This document shows, in pieces, positions 1 through 5,374 of a DNA stretch of 7,222 nucleotides; positions within the stretch are counted from its first letter, which is position 1; each line of letters begins with the position of its first letter. The notes beneath the pieces are model-generated. The model saw only the letters and a list, made by a program, of their open reading frames with translations, was not told where the DNA came from and did not search any database. The DNA is from an uncultured Chlamydiae bacterium (GTDB lineage: Bacteria; Chlamydiota; Chlamydiia; Chlamydiales; SM23-39), in contig CAIPFQ010000140.1 in NCBI GenBank assembly GCA_903864395.1, forward strand, positions 1 through 7,222, in the 5' to 3' direction. A program made the translations under genes and the position numbers.

Positions 1-26
1 CGGGATATTTGTTCTCGGGGGCGTTA
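1..26. repeat. Terminal direct repeat, left copy
   Basis: These 26 bases are identical to the last 26 bases of the window (7197-7222). The match begins exactly at base 1 and ends exactly at the final base, which is typical of a circular contig overlap or of an assembly cut inside a repeat. It forms the distal end of the longer inverted-repeat arm seen at 7164-7221. Seen directly; the interpretation is open. Confidence 0.95.
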
Positions 27-71
27 TTTAAATCGGGAAGGGGTTAAAAACCCCTGCCTGGTTTAAATAAT
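23..71. repeat. Long hairpin in the terminal repeat element
   Basis: Bases 39-45 (AGGGGTT) pair perfectly with 49-55 (AACCCCT) around an AAA loop. After one mismatch (38/56), bases 23-37 pair with 57-71, including three G-T wobbles. That gives 22 paired positions out of 23. The outer stem is AT-rich (ATTTAAA on both sides). No long T-run follows on either strand, so it is not a classical intrinsic terminator for a gene in this window. It is the centre of a larger palindromic element formed with the window ends. Confidence 0.85.
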
Positions 72-77
72 CGCCCA

Positions 78-96
78 GTTCGACCATAGGTCGAAC
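78..96. repeat. Perfect short palindrome GTTCGACC-ATA-GGTCGAAC
   Basis: An 8-base inverted repeat (78-85 and 89-96) with a 3-base spacer. It lies seven bases from the 23-71 hairpin and has no counterpart in the arm at 7164-7221, so it looks like an insertion that makes the two arms of the element asymmetric. It could be a protein-binding site or a second RNA stem. Function unknown. Confidence 0.8.
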
Positions 97-148
97 GTCC
101 GGGAACAAATAGCCAAGGCAGGCAGCCCACAAAAGCTGCAAAGTCGAG
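94..148 (-). repeat. Inverted-repeat arm, left-end copy
   Basis: Read on the minus strand, this stretch aligns with 7164-7221 on the plus strand: 47 identical positions of 55 aligned, plus three single-base gap positions by hand alignment. The outer 18 bases are identical (131-148 is the reverse complement of 7164-7181). Together with the hairpins at 23-96 it makes a palindromic element about 180 bases long when the two window ends are joined. It lies in the 5' flank of menI and ends about 40 bases before that start codon. Confidence 0.8.
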
Positions 149-189
149 TTTGGGGGAAGAATCCCTTTACGTTCAAGGAACCTTAGTTC

Positions 190-642
190 ATGTCTATTTG
201 GATCACACCCTTTACTCTCGAAGAAATCAACCAAAGGGGCAAAGGAACGCTTTCTGAACACTTACAAATTACATTCATTGAAAAAGGGGAAGATTTCCTC
301 ACAGCTTCGATGCCAGTCACCGCGCAAATATGTCAACCTATGGGCATTCTTCATGGAGGCGCCCTATGCGCTCTAGCGGAGACCGTTGGCAGTGCTGCTG
401 GAAATTATTGCATTGATCAAAGAGAGAAATTTTGCGTTGGATTAGACATCAATGCAAACCACCTTAGACCTGTTCACTCAGGGATTATTTACGCGATTGC
501 AAAACCCTTTCATCTTGGCTCTACGACCCAAGTTTGGGAGATAAAAATGCATTCAGGAAATCCGCATACACTCGTATCAATCGCTCGGCTTACAACAGCT
601 GTGAGATGTTTAGGGACGATAAGGAGCAAACACAAGAGTTGA
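190..642 (+). CDS. menI: Hotdog-fold acyl-CoA thioesterase, MenI/YdiI-like (1,4-dihydroxy-2-naphthoyl-CoA hydrolase)
   Basis: A 150-residue single-domain cytoplasmic hotdog thioesterase. The sequence follows E. coli YdiI/MenI closely: QPMGILHGGA (residues 49-58), the catalytic glutamate E64 in LAETVGS, then GLDINANHLR, KPFHLGSTTQVWEI and ARLTTA. In E. coli this enzyme releases 1,4-dihydroxy-2-naphthoate from its CoA ester in menaquinone synthesis; that substrate is inferred here, because no other men gene is in the window and related thioesterases (EntH, PaaI group) act on other acyl-CoAs. The ATG at 190 has an AAGGA ribosome site at 175-179, ten bases upstream, and the N-terminus aligns with YdiI. 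E. coli MenI ends about at TTA(V/I); the extra 12 or so C-terminal residues here run into the end of the convergent fabF (33-base overlap). Family confident, exact substrate moderate. Confidence 0.85.
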   Translation: MSIWITPFTLEEINQRGKGTLSEHLQITFIEKGEDFLTASMPVTAQICQPMGILHGGALCALAETVGSAAGNYCIDQREKFCVGLDINANHLRPVHSGIIYAIAKPFHLGSTTQVWEIKMHSGNPHTLVSIARLTTAVRCLGTIRSKHKS

Positions 643-1866
643 GTTATGCCCCCCAAATCCAAAGGAGTTGGATAAAGCCACCTCTACAGAGAGCTCTCTA
701 GGAGCTTTGCCCACAACATTGACGCTATCGAGCGCAGGTTCTGGATCGTCAAGGTTCATCGTTGGATGAAGCATCCCTGTTCGAATCGCCATAATCGAGG
801 CCACAGCTTCCAGGCCTCCAGCCGCGCCTAAGCAATGGCCAATCATGGATTTTGTCGCATTCACAGAAATGTTTTTCGAATGAGGCCCAAAAACCCTTTC
901 AATCGCGTGAATCTCGCAAAGATCCCCTGCTGGGGTCGCTGTAGCATGGGCGTTAATATAATTTACAGCCTCTTTTTGAATCCCAGCCGCTGCGATCGCC
1001 TCTTTCATGCAACGAGCCACCCCTTCCCCATCTTGGCGAGGGTCCGTCATATGATACGCATCGCAGGTCACAGCTCCGCCTAAATATTCAGCATAAATTG
1101 GGGCTCCGCGCGCCAAAGCATGCTCTAAAGTTTCAAGCAACAAGACTCCCGCCCCCTCACCCATCACAAACCCATCTCGGGCTCTATCCCAGGGGCGCGA
1201 TGCCTTAGAAGGCTCTTCGTTACGCGTCGACATGGCTTTAATCGCAACAAAACCTGCCAGACCAATCGGCGTAAGGGGAGCCTCTGCCCCTCCGCACAGC
1301 ATAAGATCTGCCTTTCCCTGAAGGATTTGTTCCGCTGCTGCATGAATACTATAATTCGATGTAGCGCATGCAGTAGAAATTGAAAAATTTGGCCCTTGGA
1401 ATCCTAGATCAATCGCGAGGAGAGCCCCTGCCATATTTGTAATGATATAGGGAACAAAAAATGGAGTGAGCCTTTTGTAGCTTTTCGTGATAAGAGTCTC
1501 GACGCCATCATGAAAAACCGTCATGCCTCCCATTCCAGATCCAATAATAATTCCGCAACGAGATCGATCGAGTTTTGCCAAATCTTCTGAACGCAACCCC
1601 CCGGACTCAAGAGCTTTTTTTCCCGCGACCATGGCATAGCGAATGAATGGATCGACTCTGCGCGCTTGTTTTTTTTCCATATACTCGCCCGTGTCAAACT
1701 GACGAATGGCTCCTGCGATGCGCGTGGGCCAATCTTCACAAGGAAATTCTTCAATCGGAACAATGCCGCTTTGTCCAGCAAGAAGCTGTTGATAGAACAG
1801 CTCAATATCGGAGCCAAAGCAAGACACAATCCCCATTCCAGTGATTACAATGCGTTTTTTTGTCAT
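610..1866 (-). CDS. fabF: Beta-ketoacyl-ACP synthase II (KAS II)
   Basis: A 418-residue thiolase-fold condensing enzyme of type II fatty-acid synthesis. It joins malonyl-ACP to a growing acyl-ACP in the cytoplasm. The catalytic triad is complete: C167 in FSISTACATSN, H307 in INAHATATP and H344 in KSMIGHCLGAAGG, four residues beyond the E. coli FabF positions. The glycine-rich C-terminus SNSFGFGGHNST is intact, and length is normal for the family. NAHATATP replaces the usual NAHGTSTP, a mild change next to the active-site histidine. The KKQARRVDPFIRYA region and PFFVPYIITNMA match the chlamydial/plastid branch. The start at 1866 overlaps the stop of the upstream transporter gene as ATGA, and an AAGGGA ribosome site lies at 1871-1876 with a four-base spacer, so translation is probably coupled. 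The last 33 bases overlap menI tail to tail. Confidence 0.95.
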   Translation of the reverse strand: MTKKRIVITGMGIVSCFGSDIELFYQQLLAGQSGIVPIEEFPCEDWPTRIAGAIRQFDTGEYMEKKQARRVDPFIRYAMVAGKKALESGGLRSEDLAKLDRSRCGIIIGSGMGGMTVFHDGVETLITKSYKRLTPFFVPYIITNMAGALLAIDLGFQGPNFSISTACATSNYSIHAAAEQILQGKADLMLCGGAEAPLTPIGLAGFVAIKAMSTRNEEPSKASRPWDRARDGFVMGEGAGVLLLETLEHALARGAPIYAEYLGGAVTCDAYHMTDPRQDGEGVARCMKEAIAAAGIQKEAVNYINAHATATPAGDLCEIHAIERVFGPHSKNISVNATKSMIGHCLGAAGGLEAVASIMAIRTGMLHPTMNLDDPEPALDSVNVVGKAPRELSVEVALSNSFGFGGHNSTLVFAPYRP

Positions 1867-3236
1867 GGTATCCCTTTCGTGCTACTGCGTTCAAAACGAA
1901 GAAGTTTTTCAAATTCACGCGTCTCCGCAATTACAATCGCAGAGAGCCCTAGGAGCCCTATGAGATTCGGAAAGGCCATGAACCCATTCATAATATTCGC
2001 AAAACTCCACACGGATTGTAAACTTAAAATTGCCCCTGGAATCAAAGCCGCGCTAAAAAGAAGGCGATACCAGCGGACAGAAGAGGTGCCAAAAAGATAG
2101 GCGGTGCATTTTTCTCCATAAAAAGCCCAACCAATGATCGTTGAGTACCCAAAAAGAATCAAAGAGAGGATCACAACAAAAGAGCCAAAGGGGAGAACTT
2201 GCTGAAAAGCTCCCATGGCGAGCAAAGACCCATTCAACAGCAGCCCATCAGGGCCTGTTTGCCCTAACAACCCACTCACAGCAATTGCAAGAGCGCTAAT
2301 GGAACAAACCACAATGGATGTCAGAAAAACACCGCTCATAGAAATAAGCGCCTGCCTCCCTGGAACGTCTGTTTTGGCCGCTGCCGCTGCGATCGGAGCG
2401 GTTCCTAGGCCTGCCTCATTGGAAAACACACTTCTCGAAACGCCAAACTGAATGGCCATCATCAAAGTCGAGCCAGCAAAACCGCCAACGATAGCTTGGC
2501 CGGAAAAGGCTTGGCGAAAAATTTCTCCAAACGCATGGGGCAGAGCCTCAATGCGAAGAGCAATCAAAATAAGACCGCCCAAAATATAGAAAATCGCCAT
2601 GCCAGGAACCAGCCAGCTTGCCACCTTTCCTATACTTTTAATGCCTCCAAAGAGAGCGAGACCCGTAGCTGCGGATAAAATGATTCCGACCCAAAGGGGA
2701 TCTATCCACCCTTGCACCGCAGCCGCAATGGAGTTTGCTTGCACCATATTTCCCGTGACCAACGCCGTGATCGCCCCTGCAAAAGAGAAAAAAACAGCTA
2801 ACCCCTTCGATTTTAGCCCTTTTTCGAGATAAATCATCGGCCCGCCGCGCATCTCCCCTCGCTCGTCGACATCTCGATACTTTACAGCCAAAATGGCTTC
2901 CGCATACTTTGTCGCCATCCCAATCAAAGAAGCGACCCACATCCAAAAAACAGCGCCAAGCCCTCCCATGGCAATCGCGGTCGCCACTCCCGTAATGCTC
3001 CCAATCCCAATCATCCCCGCCAAGGCTGTCATGAGGGACTGGAACTGGCTAATATCTCCTTGAGACTTCTCATCTTGCCTTGTGAAGGCTAATTTCAGAG
3101 AATAAAACAAATAACGAAACTGAATCCATCGCAAGGCAATTGTAAGATATAAACCCACAATAATCAACAAACTTAAAAGGGGAGCCCCCCAAATCCAAGT
3201 TTCAATTTTACTTAACCAAATTTCTACAGCTTTCAT
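1863..3236 (-). CDS. AGCS-family sodium:alanine/glycine symporter (DagA-like)
   Basis: A 457-residue inner-membrane protein with roughly ten or eleven hydrophobic segments, the usual size for the alanine/glycine:cation symporter family. Family landmarks in order: GIGSITGVATAIAMGGLGAVF (about 76-97), GMATKYAEAILAVKYRD (106-122), MRGGPMIYLEKGL (129-141), SVFSNEAGLGTAPIAAAAAK (269-288) and FGYSTIIGWAFYGEKC (362-377). It should import a small neutral amino acid with sodium; the actual substrate cannot be read from sequence. Two positions differ from the pattern I know for the family: S80 where GIGN(I/V) is usual, and T306 where VF(I/L)D is usual. The gene is first in a two-gene unit with fabF, driven by the promoter at 3365-3393. 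No clear Shine-Dalgarno precedes the ATG at 3236. Confidence 0.93.
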   Translation of the reverse strand: MKAVEIWLSKIETWIWGAPLLSLLIIVGLYLTIALRWIQFRYLFYSLKLAFTRQDEKSQGDISQFQSLMTALAGMIGIGSITGVATAIAMGGLGAVFWMWVASLIGMATKYAEAILAVKYRDVDERGEMRGGPMIYLEKGLKSKGLAVFFSFAGAITALVTGNMVQANSIAAAVQGWIDPLWVGIILSAATGLALFGGIKSIGKVASWLVPGMAIFYILGGLILIALRIEALPHAFGEIFRQAFSGQAIVGGFAGSTLMMAIQFGVSRSVFSNEAGLGTAPIAAAAAKTDVPGRQALISMSGVFLTSIVVCSISALAIAVSGLLGQTGPDGLLLNGSLLAMGAFQQVLPFGSFVVILSLILFGYSTIIGWAFYGEKCTAYLFGTSSVRWYRLLFSAALIPGAILSLQSVWSFANIMNGFMAFPNLIGLLGLSAIVIAETREFEKLLRFERSSTKGIP

Positions 3237-3240
3237 TCAT

Positions 3241-3269
3241 TTGACAACGCGGCAACCCCGAACTTTAGC
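3241..3269 (+). promoter_or_regulatory. Weak candidate promoter for aroG
   Basis: A perfect TTGACA at 3241-3246 is followed after 17 bases by TTTAGC (3264-3269, 3 of 6 to TATAAT). Transcription would start near 3276 and pass through a small GGGAG/CTCCC stem (3273-3277 with 3287-3291) and the TrpR-like palindrome. An alternative is TTATCG (3333-3338), 18 bases, TATGAT (3357-3362), which has a better -10 but a poor -35. The sequence does not decide between them. Confidence 0.25.
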
Positions 3270-3290
3270 TCTGGGAGGAGGCGTCGCTCC

Positions 3291-3306
3291 CCTAGTTAAC
3301 TTGTTA
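3291..3306. promoter_or_regulatory. TrpR-operator-like palindrome
   Basis: The core CTAGTTAACTTG (3292-3303) differs at one position from the symmetric CTAGTTAACTAG of the E. coli trp operator. Over the 16-base operator ACTAGTTAACTAGTAC, 12 positions match. It sits in the divergent region between the AGCS transporter and the DAHP synthase gene, 123 bases from the aroG start and 55 from the transporter start. TrpR is known from some Chlamydia and represses trp genes and, in E. coli, the DAHP synthase gene aroH and the transporter gene mtr. No trpR is in this window, so the regulator is inferred. Confidence 0.45.
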
Positions 3307-3364
3307 AAACTCAATTTTATTCTCCATCACTCTTATCGAGAACATCCTTATTTTTATATGATCT

Positions 3365-3393
3365 ATTATAAAGAAAACCTTCATTTTTGTCCC
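3365..3393 (-). promoter_or_regulatory. Sigma-70-type promoter for the AGCS transporter-fabF unit
   Basis: On the minus strand, GGGACA (3393-3388, 4 of 6 to TTGACA) is separated by exactly 17 bases from a perfect TATAAT (3370-3365). Transcription would start near 3358 and give a leader of about 120 bases before the transporter ATG. That leader includes the TrpR-like palindrome at 3291-3306, so a bound repressor would act there as a roadblock rather than by covering the promoter. Confidence 0.55.
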
Positions 3394-3428
3394 TCGTAAA
3401 AAAAATCTTAAAAATGTAGGCTGTAGAT

Positions 3429-4442
3429 ATGGCAAGGCTGACCCCCCCTGGAGAGATAAAAAAGCAAATTCCTGCGGACTCATTTCCTCTGAGAGCCAGA
3501 GAAGTTGCAAGTAAAATTTTAAATCACAAAGACCCTCGACTTGCTATCCTCACGGGCCCCTGCTCGATTCACGACCCTAAATCGGCCCTTGAATACGCGC
3601 AAAGACTCAAAGACCTCTCGTTTCAGGTCGCAGACACCCTTTTCCTCATCATGCGGGTGTTCATCGAAAAACCCAGATCTCAGGAGGGGTGGAGAGGGAT
3701 TCTCTATGATCCTTTATTAGATGGCTCTTACGACATGGAAATGGGGATTCGAACCTCTCGATCTTTACTGAGGGATATTGCCGCTTTAGGCGTTCCTTGC
3801 GCCGTTGAAATCCTCGATCCCCTAAGCCCTTACTACTTAGACGATCTCATCACTTGGGGAATGATCGGCGCTCGCACCTCAGCCTCGCCTATTCATCGCC
3901 ATATCGCTTCAGGGCTCCCCTTTCCTATCGGATTTAAAAACGACCTATTGGGGCGCATTCAACCCGCGCTCTCAGGGGCCCTTGTCGCAAGGAGGCCGCA
4001 GAGTCATTTAGGCATCGACTCTTGTGGACATCTTTGCTCCATACAGACGCAAGGGAACCCTTTTTCGCATATCGTTCTGCGAGGCTCTGATCAGGGGAGC
4101 AATTACGATGCAGCTTCCTTAGAGTCTGCTCTCTTAGCTCTTCAAAAATCGAACCTCGAGCCTCGGCTTCTCATTGACTGCGCCCATGGCAATTCTGGCA
4201 AAAACCTGGAGGCGCAAAAAGCGGCTTTTTTTAATATTATAGAAAAATCTGCCACATCCCAGGGCATTGCGGGGGTTATGCTGGAGAGTCATTTAAAATC
4301 AGGAAAACAGGCCATCGGAGAGAATACAGGCTTTTTAGAGTACGGCGTTTCTATCACAGACCCTTGTCTGTCTTGGGAAGACACGGAAGAGATGATTCGG
4401 TGGGCTGCCTGTCTAAGGGCTCGTAAAACAATAAAGAGATAA
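3429..4442 (+). CDS. aroG: Class I (AroFGH type) 3-deoxy-D-arabino-heptulosonate-7-phosphate synthase
   Basis: A 337-residue TIM-barrel enzyme that condenses phosphoenolpyruvate and erythrose 4-phosphate, the first step of the shikimate pathway. The active site is complete by alignment to E. coli AroG: metal ligands C45 (GPCSIHD), H253 (DCAHGNS), E286 (MLESHL) and D311 (SITDPC), and substrate residues R76 and K81 (MRVFIEKPR), R149 (GARTS), K170 (GFKN) and R218 (LRGSDQ). It is about 13 residues shorter than E. coli AroG and lacks the extreme N-terminal arm that contributes to the effector site. Residues matching F209, S211, S180 and Q151 of AroG are H193, G195, P164 and Y135, so E. coli-type feedback inhibition is unlikely. 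The ATG at 3429 is the first start after an in-frame TAG; the ribosome site is weak (AGG at 3418-3420). The last 89 bases overlap the convergent lipoprotein gene. Confidence 0.95.
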   Translation: MARLTPPGEIKKQIPADSFPLRAREVASKILNHKDPRLAILTGPCSIHDPKSALEYAQRLKDLSFQVADTLFLIMRVFIEKPRSQEGWRGILYDPLLDGSYDMEMGIRTSRSLLRDIAALGVPCAVEILDPLSPYYLDDLITWGMIGARTSASPIHRHIASGLPFPIGFKNDLLGRIQPALSGALVARRPQSHLGIDSCGHLCSIQTQGNPFSHIVLRGSDQGSNYDAASLESALLALQKSNLEPRLLIDCAHGNSGKNLEAQKAAFFNIIEKSATSQGIAGVMLESHLKSGKQAIGENTGFLEYGVSITDPCLSWEDTEEMIRWAACLRARKTIKR

Positions 4443-4854
4443 GCGGCGTCCAAAGAGGATGCTCCCACCATCCTACAACCTCCCCTTGTGAGGAAATAGC
4501 CTGGACACGGTAGGTAAGGATTCTTTTTTCTTTCTCCAAAGGAGAAGAGGCAAAAAAGAGCGTTGTAAACGCAGTGCGCCTCTGTATTGGCTCTGTTAAC
4601 ACCACTTCCTGATCATCCCAAAAGCGAACTGTCGTCACCAAGGAGAGATTTTTCGCAAAAATTTCTGATGGAAAATTCCATCGAATCAACAGGCGCTGTC
4701 CTGTGGTGGGGTTTTCTTGCCTAGGATCGGGCGTCCCAATATGGCTGCTGGCTAAAAAATTCCGATCGATTTTTTCTTGCTGCACATAAAAATAATGTTG
4801 CGTACAGGAGGCGAGGTTGAGGCAAATAAAAAAAAGGGATATCCTAAAGAGCAT
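4354..4854 (-). CDS. Predicted small lipoprotein, function unknown
   Basis: From the ATG at 4854 the product is 166 residues. It opens with a compact lipoprotein signal: MLFR, a hydrophobic run ISLFFICLNL, then the lipobox LASC with the acylated cysteine at about residue 17. The mature part (TQHYFYVQQEKIDRNF...) contains a likely beta-rich segment (RLLIRWNFPSE, LVTTVRFWDDQEVVLTEPIQ, RILTYRVQAISS, VVGWWEHPLW), suggesting a small beta-sandwich domain exposed in the periplasm. I do not recognise a named family. In-frame ATGs at 4872 and 4917 would add residues; none has a good ribosome site, and 4854 gives the cleanest signal peptide. The last 29 or so residues are encoded antisense to the conserved 3' end of aroG. 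The start codon overlaps the Nudix start on the opposite strand. Lipoprotein character is well supported; function is open. Confidence 0.75.
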   Translation of the reverse strand: MLFRISLFFICLNLASCTQHYFYVQQEKIDRNFLASSHIGTPDPRQENPTTGQRLLIRWNFPSEIFAKNLSLVTTVRFWDDQEVVLTEPIQRRTAFTTLFFASSPLEKEKRILTYRVQAISSQGEVVGWWEHPLWTPLISLLFYEPLDRQPTESSLPCLPKTDKGL

Positions 4855-5374
4855 GAAAAAAGTGTACAGCATCGCAGGGGTCGTTTTCAACCAAGATCGG
4901 ACAGAGGTTCTTCTCATCGAGCGGCGCGATGTTCCTGTATGGACGCTCCCTGGAGGAGGTCTCGAGCCTCTCGAGAGGCCAGAAGAGGCTGTTTTAAGAG
5001 AAATTCAAGAAGAAACAGGGCTTACAGTCTCTATAGCCAGGCTTGTGGGCTCTTATGCACCAATAAATAGACTCTCTCGTTTCACGCAGGTATTTGAATG
5101 CATCCCTATCGGAGGGGCTCTTGCGATATCCAATGAAACAAGGGGCGCAAAATTTTTCCCCCTCAACCAATTGCCGCGCCTGATTCCCCCTCCCTTTCGA
5201 GAATGGATCGATGACGCAGTCAAAAACGCCCCTCCCGTTCATAAGAAAATCGATTCGGTCACTTACTCAGCCCTCGCCCTAAATCTTTTTTCCCATCCTA
5301 TCCTTGTGCTGCGATTTCTTCTAGCGCGCCTAGGATGTCCGATTAATACCACTGGCGTTGATAGAGTCCCATGA
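4853..5374 (+). CDS. Nudix hydrolase
   Basis: A 173-residue Nudix-fold pyrophosphohydrolase from the ATG at 4853. The Nudix box is complete at residues 35-57 (G, five residues, E, seven residues, REIQEETGL), with the metal-binding glutamates E50, E53 and E54. The preceding RRDVPVWTLPGGGLEP is the normal beta-strand entry. The family cleaves nucleoside diphosphates linked to another group; the substrate cannot be named. The C-terminal 50 residues, with a hydrophobic stretch near SALALNLFSHPILVLRFLL, are outside the core fold. A TTG at 4817 with a perfect AGGAGG at 4806-4811, five bases upstream, would add MRQIKKRDILKS. I prefer ATG because the fold begins at KKVYSIAGVVFN and because the AGGAGG is the antisense of the lipobox codons. 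The tail overlaps rlmB by 32 bases. Confidence 0.85.
   Translation: MKKVYSIAGVVFNQDRTEVLLIERRDVPVWTLPGGGLEPLERPEEAVLREIQEETGLTVSIARLVGSYAPINRLSRFTQVFECIPIGGALAISNETRGAKFFPLNQLPRLIPPPFREWIDDAVKNAPPVHKKIDSVTYSALALNLFSHPILVLRFLLARLGCPINTTGVDRVP

Noticed and set aside
28..261. Minus-strand open frame of 77 codons across the left repeat element
   Set aside because: Its first 24 codons run antisense to the well-supported start of menI, its remainder is palindromic repeat sequence, and the matching repeat arm at the other end is open in a different phase. It has no recognisable domain.
3358..3399. Tiny plus-strand frame MIYYKENLHFCPS upstream of aroG, with tandem tyrosine codons, as an attenuation leader peptide
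   Set aside because: No ribosome site precedes it, no terminator/antiterminator hairpin follows in the 30 bases before aroG, and the region also contains the minus-strand promoter and AT-rich -10-like sequence that explains the TAT codons.
3304..3510. Minus-strand 68-codon open frame between the transporter and aroG
   Set aside because: It overlaps the start of aroG antisense, contains the predicted promoter and shows no domain; low-complexity AT-rich DNA accounts for it.
4217..4231. AAAAAGC/GCTTTTT inverted repeat followed by T residues, resembling an intrinsic terminator
   Set aside because: It lies inside the conserved coding region of aroG, and its stem has essentially no loop.
4532..4546. 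TTCTCC-AAA-GGAGAA stem-loop
   Set aside because: It is inside the lipoprotein gene, short, and is not followed by a T-run on either strand.
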